A DNA stretch of 64,000 nt from Roseiarcus sp036513315 (GTDB lineage: Bacteria > Pseudomonadota > Alphaproteobacteria > Rhizobiales > Beijerinckiaceae): positions 17,003-81,002 of the forward strand of contig DATBZF010000066.1 of NCBI GenBank assembly GCA_036513315.1, read 5' to 3'. Made by a program: the position numbers and the translations under genes. Below are positions 43,893 through 52,495 of the stretch, piece by piece. Numbering within the stretch: position 1 is the stretch's first letter; each line of letters begins with the position of its first letter. Below the pieces are notes generated by a model. That model saw nothing but the letters and a program-made list of their open reading frames with translations. It searched no databases and had not been told where the DNA came from.

Positions 43893-44501
43893 TCAGCTTT
43901 TCGCCGCCGGGGTCGGTTCGCCGAGCGACAGCATGAGCCGGTTCGCCCAATTGAAGAAAGCGGCGCCATGAATGGCGTCCGATATAGCGAGATCATCGAG
44001 GCCGACTTTGCGCAGGCTTCCGACTTCCGCCGCGCCGAAACAGGATGGCGTCGCGGTCAGCGCGACGGAGGCCGCGATAATGGCGTTCCAGCGCGCGTCG
44101 ATATCGACCGAGACGCCTTCGTCGAGCAGGCGCTGCACGTCTTCCCGCCGTTTGGAATGGGTCGTAGCGAAGCGCGCATGGACCGAGGCGCAAAAGATGC
44201 AGCCATTGTCGCGCGACGTCGCCGCGGCTGAGAGTTCGCGCTCCGCCCGCGGCAGCCCGGCGGCGGGATTGTAGAAAATGTCCTTGTCGGTCTTGGTGCG
44301 CGCCTCAAGGATTTCCGGGTCGCGCGCCAGCAGCATGAAATAGGGCGATTTGGCGCGCGAGGCGTCGACAAGGCCCGCCCAATGGCGTTCGGTCAACTCG
44401 TCCAGGCCGAGCGGTTCGAGCCAAGGCGTCCAGCCGATCTCGTCCTGGGTGAAGACGACCGGTCGGTTTTCATTCGACGCGGCGATAATCGTCTCGCTCA
44501 T
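43893..44501 (-). CDS. alkylhydroperoxidase (AhpD-like) domain protein, Avi_7169 family
   Basis: 202 residues with the AhpD/CMD redox motif CIFCASVHARFATTHSKR: two cysteines separated by two residues and a histidine four residues after the second, as in AhpD peroxidase-like proteins. The N-terminus (EIGWTPWLEPLGLDELTERH) matches the Avi_7169 group as I recall it. These proteins occur with a CMD-domain partner and a luciferase-like monooxygenase, as here. It could reduce peroxides formed by flavin chemistry; the role is inferred. Confidence 0.82.
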   Translation of the reverse strand: MSETIIAASNENRPVVFTQDEIGWTPWLEPLGLDELTERHWAGLVDASRAKSPYFMLLARDPEILEARTKTDKDIFYNPAAGLPRAERELSAAATSRDNGCIFCASVHARFATTHSKRREDVQRLLDEGVSVDIDARWNAIIAASVALTATPSCFGAAEVGSLRKVGLDDLAISDAIHGAAFFNWANRLMLSLGEPTPAAKS

Positions 44502-44516
44502 TTCGATCGCTCCTGC

Positions 44517-45131
44517 TCAAACATTGCCGCTAGGCGTCGCCGCCAAGGCGCGCAACCCGACGACCACCCTGATCTGGAACGACAGGAAGGCGACCAGTTG
44601 CGAAAGGGTCACGATGCCGCTCGTCGACCAGCCGGCGTCCAGCAAAGCCTGTAAGGCCGCCGGGCTCGCATCGCGGGGACGAAAGACCAGCAAATGGGCA
44701 TGTTCGAGCGCGGCGGACAGTCGCTCGCCAAGAACCTCATGATCCGCCTCCGAGACGCGGTGCACAGGACCGGCGCGGTCTTCGCGGCTCAGCGGTCCCT
44801 CGGGATAATGGCCATAAGGACCTTTCGCAGCGCCTCGGGCGATCTCGCGATCTACGGCATCGAAGAGGCCCAGACGCCCATTCAGCTTGGCGAGACCGGC
44901 CCGATAGAATCCAAGAGTCGCGACGTCGCGATGCAGGCCGGCGACGAAGACGGCGAGCGCGTAGCGCTCTTCCCTGGTCATTTCGCCAGGAAATTTCGGC
45001 GCGAACAACGCCAGATAGCTTTTCTGCGCGTTCTCTCGCGCCTCCGGGCGGTGCGCGCGGATCGCATCGAGGTATGAACCCTTTTCGACGCCGACCAGAA
45101 GATCGATGACGTCTCCTTCAGAATCGCTCAT
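44517..45131 (-). CDS. CMD domain protein, Avi_7170 family
   Basis: 204 residues; a carboxymuconolactone-decarboxylase-like fold without the CxxC pair that its neighbour has. Recognisable segments are MTREERYALAVFVAGLHRD, SEADHEVLGERLSAALEHAH and WSTSGIVTLSQLVAFLSFQI. The family is known by its co-occurrence with the AhpD-like neighbour and an FMN monooxygenase. Lacking the cysteines, it is unlikely to be a peroxidase and may be a scaffold or bind a ligand. The gap to its neighbour is 15 bases. Confidence 0.82.
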   Translation of the reverse strand: MSDSEGDVIDLLVGVEKGSYLDAIRAHRPEARENAQKSYLALFAPKFPGEMTREERYALAVFVAGLHRDVATLGFYRAGLAKLNGRLGLFDAVDREIARGAAKGPYGHYPEGPLSREDRAGPVHRVSEADHEVLGERLSAALEHAHLLVFRPRDASPAALQALLDAGWSTSGIVTLSQLVAFLSFQIRVVVGLRALAATPSGNV

Positions 45132-45161
45132 GGTCCGCTCTCTTAAACGAATGTCTCGCGA

Positions 45162-46211
45162 TCAGCGCGCGACCGACAGGCGGTCGGGTCTTTTTGCCAT
45201 ATCCGAGCGCGCCCAGCCTAACGCCGGCGCCACTTTTTCGGCGATCAATTCGAGCGAGCGCAAGATATAGGGATGCGGCGGATCGACCGAATGAACCTGG
45301 AACACCAAATCGGTCACCCTTTCGAGCGTGCTGTCGGCCTTGAGCGAGGCGATCACATCGTCAGGCGTGCCGATATGCACGTCGAATGTCGCGATCAGAT
45401 CGGCAAGAGACTGTCCGGCGAGACTATGTCCCGTCGCGATGAAATGATCGACGACGCGGCGCAGACCAACGTCGGCAAAACGCATCGCCTCGTCGCGATC
45501 GTCGGCGACGAACAGCGTGCGGGAGCCGAGAATGCGCGGCTCGCAGCCCGCCGGCAGCGCGGCGAGATAGGCATCGATGATCGGGTGCTGCAGATCGGCG
45601 AGAGAGGCTTGCGGCGCTTCCTTCGTCCTTGGCTGCGTGCGCGAAAGCATCAACCCATCGCCCGCCTTGCCGGCGCGGATCGCGCCGCTGGGCGAAAAGG
45701 TCGCCTGCCAGATCCGGGCGAGCAATTGCGGCGCGGCGGGATAGAGGGTGTCCTCGCCGCCAAGCGGCCTTCCCGCCAAGGCGTCGCGTACGACGCCGAT
45801 ATGCCGGTCGAAAATTGCCGCCCTTTTGGCGCTGTCCTGACCGAAGGCGGCGAAAGCCGATGGCGTGCCGCCTGAACCGAGCCCCAGTTCAAGGCGACCG
45901 CCGGAGATCAAATCGAATACGGCGGCGTCCTCGGCGACCCGGACGGGATTTTCGAGCGGCAGCGTCACAATGCCGGTGCCGAGGCGAATCCGCGACGTTA
46001 GCGCCGCCGCCTGCGCCAGAAACACGAAAGGCGCGGGAAGGCCGCCTTCCGCCTCATGAAAATGGTGCTGCGCGACCCAGGCGCTATCGAAACCCTGTCG
46101 TTCGGCGTGAACGATCTGCTCGGTGGCGAGCCGATAGCGCTCGCCGGCGCTGGCCTCGTCGAGAAGGCGCGTGAAGAAGCCCAGCCGTTTCGATTTTGTC
46201 TTTGCGGTCAT
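45162..46211 (-). CDS. FMN-dependent luciferase-like monooxygenase, KPN_01858 type
   Basis: 349 residues of the bacterial luciferase-like fold: LGFFTRLLDEASAGERYRLA, FDSAWVAQHHFHEAEGGLPA, SRIRLGTGIVTLPLENPVRV and LELGLGSGGTPSAFAAFG. It heads the minus-strand group monooxygenase, CMD protein, AhpD-like protein, glyoxalase-like protein. Such enzymes add oxygen with reduced FMN supplied by a partner reductase. The substrate is unidentified. A start at ATG 46211 (MTAKTKSKRL) is reasonable. Confidence 0.88.
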   Translation of the reverse strand: MTAKTKSKRLGFFTRLLDEASAGERYRLATEQIVHAERQGFDSAWVAQHHFHEAEGGLPAPFVFLAQAAALTSRIRLGTGIVTLPLENPVRVAEDAAVFDLISGGRLELGLGSGGTPSAFAAFGQDSAKRAAIFDRHIGVVRDALAGRPLGGEDTLYPAAPQLLARIWQATFSPSGAIRAGKAGDGLMLSRTQPRTKEAPQASLADLQHPIIDAYLAALPAGCEPRILGSRTLFVADDRDEAMRFADVGLRRVVDHFIATGHSLAGQSLADLIATFDVHIGTPDDVIASLKADSTLERVTDLVFQVHSVDPPHPYILRSLELIAEKVAPALGWARSDMAKRPDRLSVAR

Positions 46212-46397
46212 GGAGCTTCCCGAATTTCCGTGATCAACAAATGCTGTATGGATTTGCGACCGCGCTCGTTGCGATCGTCATAGCTTTTATCAAGCGATAT
46301 ATAGCCGCGTCGCGGAAAATGAAGCGCATTGTCGCATGGTCTGCCTCGCTGTGGCGAGCATGCATCGGCGAAGGCGGCGCCTGGCCGCCTCCACGCC

Positions 46398-47453
46398 TCA
46401 CACCGTCGCAATCGGCGTCACCGGCGAGCCCACCGCGCCCGGCAGCCGCAATGGCGGCGCCGTCAGCAGAAACCGCGAGCGATGATGCGCGCGCAACCAT
46501 CCGGCGAGCTGCGTCAGATGCCAGAGTTCGCCGAGATGGATGCCGTTCTTGAACAGACAATGTTCATGCAGCGGCAGGATCGAGCAGCAGGCATTGGCGC
46601 CGGGCGAGGCCGGGAAAGCTTCGACCGCGTAATTATCGGCGGCGATGACGGCAAGACCACTCGAAGAAATCCAGCTCAGGAGCTTGGAGTCGCGGCCATC
46701 CAACGCCGCGCAGCTTCCATGCAGCACTTTCGGATCCGGATTTCGTTTCATCTCAAGGATAAGCTGCGCGAAGCCGGTATGGATTAGGACCATGTCGCCC
46801 GGCTCGACCTCGACACGATCGGCCGCCATCACCGCCATCAGATCGTCATAGCCCACCAATTTGCGATCTTCGCTGAAATGGGCATGGAGATCGATCAGCA
46901 CACCCCTGCCCTGCACGCCATGCGCTGCCATCTGCTCGATGCCGAGCGCGTGAGCGCTTGAGGTGCTCTTCGTCCCGATGGCGCCCGCCGCGCCGGCGTC
47001 GGCGGCATCCTCGGGGCCGACGATCTCGGCGCCGGCGCGAAAGCCGTTGTAATAGACCCGCTCGGCGCGTCCGTCGCCATCGGCGTCGAACAGGCCGCCG
47101 ACATGGGCGAGACTATCCCATTGCGTCGAATATTGCAGATGCAGCACGGCAAGATCGTCGTTGAACACATCGGTGCAATCGCTATCGGCGCCGACCAGCG
47201 TGCAATTGAAATTCGGCCGGCCGTCGCGCAAGGTCGGCCTGAGGACCGGCGGATGGCGGCGCGGATTCATCACCGCGCCGCCGGGATAATCCAGCGGCAG
47301 GCTGAGGCAGAACGTGATCCCTTCGCGCGCCTCGGCGAGCCCCTGGCGCACCTTCTCGGGCGTGATCAGATTGAGCCGGCCGCGTTGATCGTCCGGGCCG
47401 AAATCGCCCCAGTTCGAGCCATTCGGCCGATGGCGCCAACGTTGAACCCCCAT
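46398..47453 (-). CDS. cyclase family protein (kynurenine formamidase-like hydrolase)
   Basis: 351 residues. The cyclase fold is shown by QYSTQWDSLAHVGGLFDADG, which contains the WDxxxH metal motif (usually HxGTHxDxPxH in formamidases), VLIDLHAHFSE and LIHTGFAQL. The C-terminal LPLHEHCLFKNGIHLGELW has a conserved histidine and glutamate pair. Members hydrolyse amides or cyclic esters such as N-formylkynurenine or isatin. It is divergent from the HU gene and about 190 bases upstream of the monooxygenase group on the same strand, so it may form part of the same pathway. Confidence 0.82.
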   Translation of the reverse strand: MGVQRWRHRPNGSNWGDFGPDDQRGRLNLITPEKVRQGLAEAREGITFCLSLPLDYPGGAVMNPRRHPPVLRPTLRDGRPNFNCTLVGADSDCTDVFNDDLAVLHLQYSTQWDSLAHVGGLFDADGDGRAERVYYNGFRAGAEIVGPEDAADAGAAGAIGTKSTSSAHALGIEQMAAHGVQGRGVLIDLHAHFSEDRKLVGYDDLMAVMAADRVEVEPGDMVLIHTGFAQLILEMKRNPDPKVLHGSCAALDGRDSKLLSWISSSGLAVIAADNYAVEAFPASPGANACCSILPLHEHCLFKNGIHLGELWHLTQLAGWLRAHHRSRFLLTAPPLRLPGAVGSPVTPIATV

Positions 47454-47683
47454 CTGCTCTCTCCCTGTTCTTCACAATGTTTTTTCAGCGCTTTTCGTCG
47501 CTGCCGTTTCGATTATGCCTCAATCGATGCGCCTGATCGCCCGGCGCGATCAGCCTCAATTTTGCCGCCGACGCATATTTGCTCGATTTTAGCCCGAAAC
47601 TTCCTTAAAGAAGCGCCTCCTGCGACGCCGTTCGCGAAATCGCGCGGCCTCTCAGCTCGATTCCATCATCAAAGGAAAGACCA

Positions 47684-47953
47684 TTGAACACTACAGAACT
47701 TGCCGATGTCGTCGCCGAAGCCAATGACATTTCGAAAGCCAAGGCGAAGGAAATCGTCACTTCGGTCTTCGCCTCGATCATCGAGGCTGCAAAAGCCGGC
47801 GACGAAGTCGCGATCAGCGGTTTCGGTCGTTTCTCCGTCAAGGCGCGTCCGGCCCGCGAAGGACGCAATCCGAGAACCGGCGAGACGTTGAACATTCCTG
47901 CGTCGAAGTCGCTGGGATTCAAAATGTCAAAGCCCGTCGGCGCGGCGCTCTGA
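47684..47953 (+). CDS. HU family DNA-binding protein
   Basis: 89 residues, started by TTG 47684 with AAAGGAAAG four bases upstream. HU features: MNTTELADVVAEANDISKAK (dimer helices), ISGFGRFSVKARPAREGRNP (the beta-arm base with the G-F-G-x-F motif), RTGETLNIPASKSLGFKMSK. HU proteins bend DNA nonspecifically and organise the nucleoid. It is a single gene with a strong hairpin after it. Sitting among catabolic operons, it is more likely an accessory HU paralog than the main chromosomal one, which is an inference. Confidence 0.92.
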   Translation: MNTTELADVVAEANDISKAKAKEIVTSVFASIIEAAKAGDEVAISGFGRFSVKARPAREGRNPRTGETLNIPASKSLGFKMSKPVGAAL

Positions 47954-47961
47954 GAAAAACT

Positions 47962-47987
47962 ACCGGAGCGATATTCATCGCTCCGGT
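47962..47987 (+). terminator. hairpin terminator after the HU gene
   Basis: An 11-base perfect stem (ACCGGAGCGAT / ATCGCTCCGGT) with an ATTC loop starts nine bases after the HU stop. An A-rich stretch (GAAAAAC) precedes it, but the T-run after it is short, so termination strength is uncertain. Confidence 0.6.
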
Positions 47988-48029
47988 CTATCGCCGTAGC
48001 CTTTTGGAGCCGGCAGGCGCTGGAATTTC

Positions 48030-49214
48030 TCAAGCGTTCGCCATCGCCCGCAAAGCGTCTGCGATCCAACCAAGGTTGGCCGTACGCAAATGGCCATAAT
48101 TGTAGAAGGCGATTTCCTTCACGCCGCCTGCCGCCAGAGCGCGGCACGCTTCGACGAATTCGCCGCGATTTTCAATATCGGGATAAGCCGGCCGCATGAT
48201 GCCGCGAATTTTGCCCGCGTCGCCAACGCGGCGCCGAAGATCGAACAGATCGGATTTTACCCGCATCGCGGTCGGCTCATAAAAGCAAGCTTCGAGGATG
48301 CCGGCGGCAGCGGCGAGCGCGGCAAGATCGCTGCCTTCATACCACGCGCCGCCGGTCGGCCGGGCGACCGAGGGGATGACCGCGACATTGACTTCCGGGC
48401 GGACCGCCGCGCGAATTTCAGCGACGAGCGAAGTGACGATTGCGCACCGCCAGTCAAGAAACGCCTTAAGCGCGCCGTCGCTGCGCGTATCGGCCAGCCA
48501 GAACGCCTCGGCCATATCCGCAGGGAAATCGACATCGCTTTCGAGATAGGCGTCGACGTCCTCAGCGATCTGGACTCTCAGGCGCTCCGCATCGACGCCG
48601 GCGCCGCGCGCGCCTGCCAGGCAATGCTCACAGAAGCAAAGGCCCAGCCTTTGCTCGAGCCAGCGGTTGGACCGCAGCAGTGCGAACTCATGATGAAAGC
48701 CATGGGCATAGGGTGCAAAGCCGCAGGATTCGAGGGAAACGCCGGAAACCGCGTAATTCTCGGTGACGTCGCTGACCAGACCGATCGCGTAGGCGCGCGC
48801 CAACGGCGAGGACGGACAAAGGCTGTAGACATAATGATCGCCGAAGGCGTTGGTCACTGTCGCTTCGGGATGAGCTGCGCCCAAGACGCTATTGTGCAGC
48901 AAGACCAGCCAAAGATTGACGGCGATGTCGCGTGAATGCGTCAGCTCGCGGATAATGTCGCGCTGGCGGAGCAAACTGTTCTCGATGGGTTTGATGGCGC
49001 CGTATCGCGAAGGGTTGGGATGGAAATAAACGGTACCGTCCTCGGGGAAATAAACTTTGCCGTTCTTTCCCTTGGGTCGGAGGAATTTTCCGGCGTGATA
49101 GCTGCCCGCGATGGTCACGGTGTCGAGCCCCAGCGCGCGAAACCATCCGATCGTCTCGGCGGCCTCCCCGTCCGCGAGATCCCACGCATAGGTATAAATG
49201 GCCTTGTAGCTCAT
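48030..49214 (-). CDS. unrecognised protein, possible TIM-barrel glycosidase-like fold
   Basis: 394 residues that I cannot place in a named family. Beta-strand and helix alternation (LDTVTIAGSYHAGKFL, SGVSLESCGFAPYAHG, VNVAVIPSVARPTGG, VKEIAFYNYGHL) suggests a (beta/alpha)8 barrel as in glycoside hydrolase-like proteins. The motif CFCEHCLAGARG holds a CxCxxC trio of cysteines that could bind metal. VSLESCGF has a glutamate at the end of a strand, as in glycosidase active sites. It diverges from the RpiR regulator at 49645 and is probably controlled by it. The function is open. Confidence 0.7.
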   Translation of the reverse strand: MSYKAIYTYAWDLADGEAAETIGWFRALGLDTVTIAGSYHAGKFLRPKGKNGKVYFPEDGTVYFHPNPSRYGAIKPIENSLLRQRDIIRELTHSRDIAVNLWLVLLHNSVLGAAHPEATVTNAFGDHYVYSLCPSSPLARAYAIGLVSDVTENYAVSGVSLESCGFAPYAHGFHHEFALLRSNRWLEQRLGLCFCEHCLAGARGAGVDAERLRVQIAEDVDAYLESDVDFPADMAEAFWLADTRSDGALKAFLDWRCAIVTSLVAEIRAAVRPEVNVAVIPSVARPTGGAWYEGSDLAALAAAAGILEACFYEPTAMRVKSDLFDLRRRVGDAGKIRGIMRPAYPDIENRGEFVEACRALAAGGVKEIAFYNYGHLRTANLGWIADALRAMANA

Positions 49215-49375
49215 GCCGCCCCGTTCATTTTCGGCTCTCTCGAGGACCGCTTCCTCTCATCCGGGATATTCCGACCCGCTCCAATTCTGAGGACACCGGC
49301 TTCGCACGAATATCGAGTCTGCAGGCTGCGAGTCGCATGCCGCTCAGATTGGCTGCGAGATTGGCAATCGTGAAA

Positions 49376-49383
49376 ATATGTTA
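49376..49383 (-). promoter_or_regulatory. candidate operator TAACATAT (reverse)
   Basis: ATATGTTA on the plus strand, in the divergent region upstream of the RpiR gene. It lies 162 bases from the barrel-like protein start. Confidence 0.4.
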
Positions 49384-49462
49384 CATTCGCGGAAGGCCCG
49401 CAAGCGCAAATATTTCGCGTCAAAGGAAATCGCACAACGGCAGACTGAAAGGATATTCTCTA

Positions 49463-49470
49463 TAACATAT
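49463..49470 (+). promoter_or_regulatory. candidate operator TAACATAT
   Basis: A forward copy 80 bases from the reverse one. The extended sequence ATAACATATTGTACATAA includes a near-palindromic TTGTACA. It lies 175 bases before the chosen RpiR start. Confidence 0.4.
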
Positions 49471-49644
49471 TGTACATAAATGATTTTCCTAGATTACCAT
49501 GTGCGTTCGACTCTTGTCGTTCTCTTCCGACGCACTTGTCAGTATTGGGAAAATCGTGTGAATTAATTACAGCATTCGCAGAAGAGGCCAAGCCGTGCGA
49601 TGGCTTATCGCGCCCTCACGAAACTTGCGGTGCAAGGCGATAAA

Positions 49645-50592
49645 ATGGCGAAGAGTCGGTCTTCATTGTCCAAAGGCGCTCAGCCGGCAGCGATCGACAT
49701 TGTCTCAAGAATGCAGAGGGTCGAGAGCGGTCTGTCGCCAGCCGAGCGCGCCGTCGCGGACGCTGTCAAAGCCGATTACGAATTGGCGACGCGCCTGACG
49801 ATTTCCGAATTAGCCGGCAAGGCCAATGTCAGCCAGCCGAGCGTCACGCGATTTTGCCGATCCGTCGGTTGCGCCTCGTTCGGAGAATTCAAGATACGAT
49901 TGGCGACGACCTTGACGGTCGCCGCCGTCTATTTGCATTCCGATAGGATTTTCGACGACGATGTCGGCCAGTTGGCGCAATCGGTGATGATGCGCGGCGC
50001 CAACGCCATTCGCGAATGCCTCGATCAACTCGACATTGCCGCGACGAGGGCGGCGATCCTCGCGTTTTCAAAAAGCCGGCGCATCGATATTTATGGGCAA
50101 GGCGGCGGGTCGGCCTCGCTCGTCGAGGATGCGAAATTAAGGTTGTTCCGCCTCGGCATGCCGGTTTCGGCTTTCGTCGACGGCCATCAGCAGCGCATGT
50201 CCGCGGCGACGTTGAGCCCCGGCGACGCCGTCTTCGCCATTTCGAACAGCGGCCGTTCGAAAGCCGTGGTGCAGGCGGTCGAAATCGCCGTTTCGTTTGG
50301 GGCTGTCGCGGTTGCGCTGACGAGGCCGAATACGCCGCTTGCCGCCGCCGCCTCGATTGTCATCCCGATCACGATCCCGGAAGACAAAAACATCCTCGTC
50401 CCGACGCCATCGCGCTATGCGCATATGGCGGTGATCGACACAATCGCGACAGGGCTCGCCGGACAACTGGGCGTCCCGGCGCGCGACTCGCTGCGCCGCG
50501 TCCGCTACGCTGTCGCCAGCATCGGCATCGCAATAGCGACGCCCGCGAACGATCCGACGCCACTGATGAAAGACCTCCGGATCCAGGAATAG
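49645..50592 (+). CDS. MurR/RpiR family transcriptional regulator
   Basis: 315 residues from ATG 49645, preceded by AAGG seven bases away; the ATG at 49600 adds 15 residues with a poorer ribosome site. The N-terminal RpiR helix-turn-helix includes TISELAGKANVSQPSVTRFC. A SIS sugar-phosphate-binding domain follows (about 130-260; YGQGGGSASLVEDA, DAVFAISNSGRSKAVVQAVE). RpiR regulators respond to phosphosugars or related small ligands. The gene starts the run of FMO, RidA and PLP-enzyme genes, so it likely controls them and perhaps the divergent barrel protein gene. Confidence 0.9.
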   Translation: MAKSRSSLSKGAQPAAIDIVSRMQRVESGLSPAERAVADAVKADYELATRLTISELAGKANVSQPSVTRFCRSVGCASFGEFKIRLATTLTVAAVYLHSDRIFDDDVGQLAQSVMMRGANAIRECLDQLDIAATRAAILAFSKSRRIDIYGQGGGSASLVEDAKLRLFRLGMPVSAFVDGHQQRMSAATLSPGDAVFAISNSGRSKAVVQAVEIAVSFGAVAVALTRPNTPLAAAASIVIPITIPEDKNILVPTPSRYAHMAVIDTIATGLAGQLGVPARDSLRRVRYAVASIGIAIATPANDPTPLMKDLRIQE

Positions 50593-50633
50593 CGAACCCG
50601 CATCGTCCAGAAACAGGCAGGAAAGCCCGAGCA

Positions 50634-52439
50634 ATGCCGCAACACTCCGAAACGTCGCGGGCGCAAGCCTGGTTAGAGAAATTCGGCGCGGCGCTGGAAG
50701 AAAGCCGGATCGGCGACGCCGCGGCGATGTTTGGCCAGGAATGCTACTGGCGTGACTTGATTTCCTTCACCTGGAACATCAAGACGCTTGAAGGTCGCGG
50801 CGAAATCGAGGCGATGCTCGCGGCGACTTTGCCGAGCACTCGTCCATGCCGATGGCGAATCGAGGGTGAGGCATGGGTCGCGCACGGTATGATCGAGGCC
50901 TGGTTCGCATTTGAAACGTCGATCGCTCGCGGCAAGGGCCACCTGCGCCTCAAAGGCGACCAATGCTGGACGTTGCTGACGACGATGGCGGAATTGAAAG
51001 GCCATGAGGAAAAGAAGAGCGCCAGGCGGATCAAGGGCGTCGATCACGGACTGGCCAAGGGCCGCAAGACCTGGCTCGAGCGCAGGCGCGAGGAGGAATC
51101 GTCGCTGGGAGAAGGCGAGCAACCCTTTTGCCTGATCATCGGCGGCGGCCAGGGGGGCATTGCGCTTGGCGCGCGCCTGAGGCGCCTGGGCGTTCCTACC
51201 ATCATCGTCGAGAAGCGCGCGAAAGCCGGAGATTCCTGGCGCGCGCGATATAAATCGCTCGTCCTTCACGATCCTGTCTGGTACGACCACCTGCCCTACC
51301 TGCCCTTTCCCGACGATTGGCCGATTTTCACGCCGAAGGACAAGGTAGGCGATTGGCTCGAAATGTACGCCAAGGTGATGGAGCTCAATTATTGGGGGTC
51401 AGCGGAATGTACCGGCGCGCAATATTCCGAGGTTGAAAAAGAATGGGCGGTCTCGATCGTCAGGGCTGGAAAAAAATACATCCTTCGCCCAAAACAATTG
51501 GTGTTTGCGACGGGGGCCTATGGATTGCCCGAAGAGCCTGTCTTTCCCGGTCGGCAAAATTTCAAGGGCGACCAGGTCCATTCAAGCCGCTATGTCGACG
51601 GCGCCGAATATCAGGGCAAAAACTGCCTCGTCATCGGCTCGAATAATTCGGCGCATGATGTTTGCGCCAATCTGTGGGAAAGCGGCGCGTCGGTGACGAT
51701 GATCCAGCGCTCCTCGACGCTTGTCGTCAAATCCGACACGCTGATGGAATTTGGATTCAAGGAGCTCTATTCGGAAAGCGCCCTGGAGCGGGGGATCACC
51801 ACGGAGAAAGCCGATCTGCTTTTCGCCTCGACGCCGTTCAGGATCATGCACAAGGCGCAAGTTTCCGTCTACCAACAGATCGCGGAGACGGATTCGCGAT
51901 TTTACGACGATTTGAGAAAGGCCGGCTTCATGCTCGACTTCGGCGACGACGGCTCCGGCTTGATGATGAAAGCGTTGCGGCGGGGATCAGGCTTTTACAT
52001 CGACGTCGGCGCTTCGGCGAAGATCGTCAGCGGCGACATCAAGCTGAAAAGCGGCGTTACAGTGAAAGAAATCAAGGAGCGCTCGGTCGTTTTTTCTGAT
52101 GGGTCAGAACTGCCGGCCGACCTCATCGTCTACGCTACCGGCTATGGTTCGATGAATGGCTGGGTGGCGCAGATCGTTTCGTCGGAGGTCGCCGACAAAG
52201 TCGGGAAATGTTGGGGCTTTGGCTCCGGCACCACCAATGATCCTGGCCCCTGGGAGGGAGAATTGCGCAATATGTGGAAACCGACGCGCCAGGAGGCCCT
52301 GTGGTTCCACGGCGGCAACCTCGCTCTTTCTCGGCATTATTCTCAATTTCTCGCCTTGCAGATAAAAGCCCGGATGGAATCGATTCCGACGCCCGTTTTC
52401 GGGAGCCCGTCCAATTCCCCAACGGAACGTCGCGCATAG
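50634..52439 (+). CDS. flavin-containing monooxygenase with N-terminal SnoaL-like domain
   Basis: 601 residues from ATG 50634 (AGGAAAG upstream); the frame is open from 50016, but that overlaps the RpiR gene. Residues about 10-135 look like a nuclear-transport-factor-2/SnoaL fold (QAWLEKFGAALEESRIGDAA, FGQECYWRDLISFTWN). From about 160 comes a class B flavoprotein: FAD motif IIGGGQGGIALGARL, FMO fingerprint FKGDQVHSSRY, NADPH motif VIGSNNSAHDV and ATGYGSMNGW. Such enzymes oxygenate nitrogen, sulfur or carbonyl groups. The SnoaL fusion may give a substrate-binding lid or a second chemical step. Confidence 0.88.
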   Translation: MPQHSETSRAQAWLEKFGAALEESRIGDAAAMFGQECYWRDLISFTWNIKTLEGRGEIEAMLAATLPSTRPCRWRIEGEAWVAHGMIEAWFAFETSIARGKGHLRLKGDQCWTLLTTMAELKGHEEKKSARRIKGVDHGLAKGRKTWLERRREEESSLGEGEQPFCLIIGGGQGGIALGARLRRLGVPTIIVEKRAKAGDSWRARYKSLVLHDPVWYDHLPYLPFPDDWPIFTPKDKVGDWLEMYAKVMELNYWGSAECTGAQYSEVEKEWAVSIVRAGKKYILRPKQLVFATGAYGLPEEPVFPGRQNFKGDQVHSSRYVDGAEYQGKNCLVIGSNNSAHDVCANLWESGASVTMIQRSSTLVVKSDTLMEFGFKELYSESALERGITTEKADLLFASTPFRIMHKAQVSVYQQIAETDSRFYDDLRKAGFMLDFGDDGSGLMMKALRRGSGFYIDVGASAKIVSGDIKLKSGVTVKEIKERSVVFSDGSELPADLIVYATGYGSMNGWVAQIVSSEVADKVGKCWGFGSGTTNDPGPWEGELRNMWKPTRQEALWFHGGNLALSRHYSQFLALQIKARMESIPTPVFGSPSNSPTERRA

Positions 52440-52495
52440 TCTGCGCGGGACCGCGATTTGCGGCCAGATATGGCATCGAAACGGAGAAGCTCATC

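Larger units (their letters stand above)
49215..49644. promoter_or_regulatory. divergent promoter region with two TAACATAT motifs
   Basis: About 430 bases between the barrel-like gene (minus) and the RpiR gene (plus). The right half is AT-rich compared with the rest of the window. It contains TAACATAT in reverse at 49376-49383 and forward at 49463-49470. No small gene is evident. Confidence 0.5.

Noticed and set aside
50016..50633. N-terminal extension of the flavin monooxygenase frame
   Set aside because: This part overlaps the RpiR gene in another frame; the ATG at 50634 has its own ribosome site and begins the recognisable domain.
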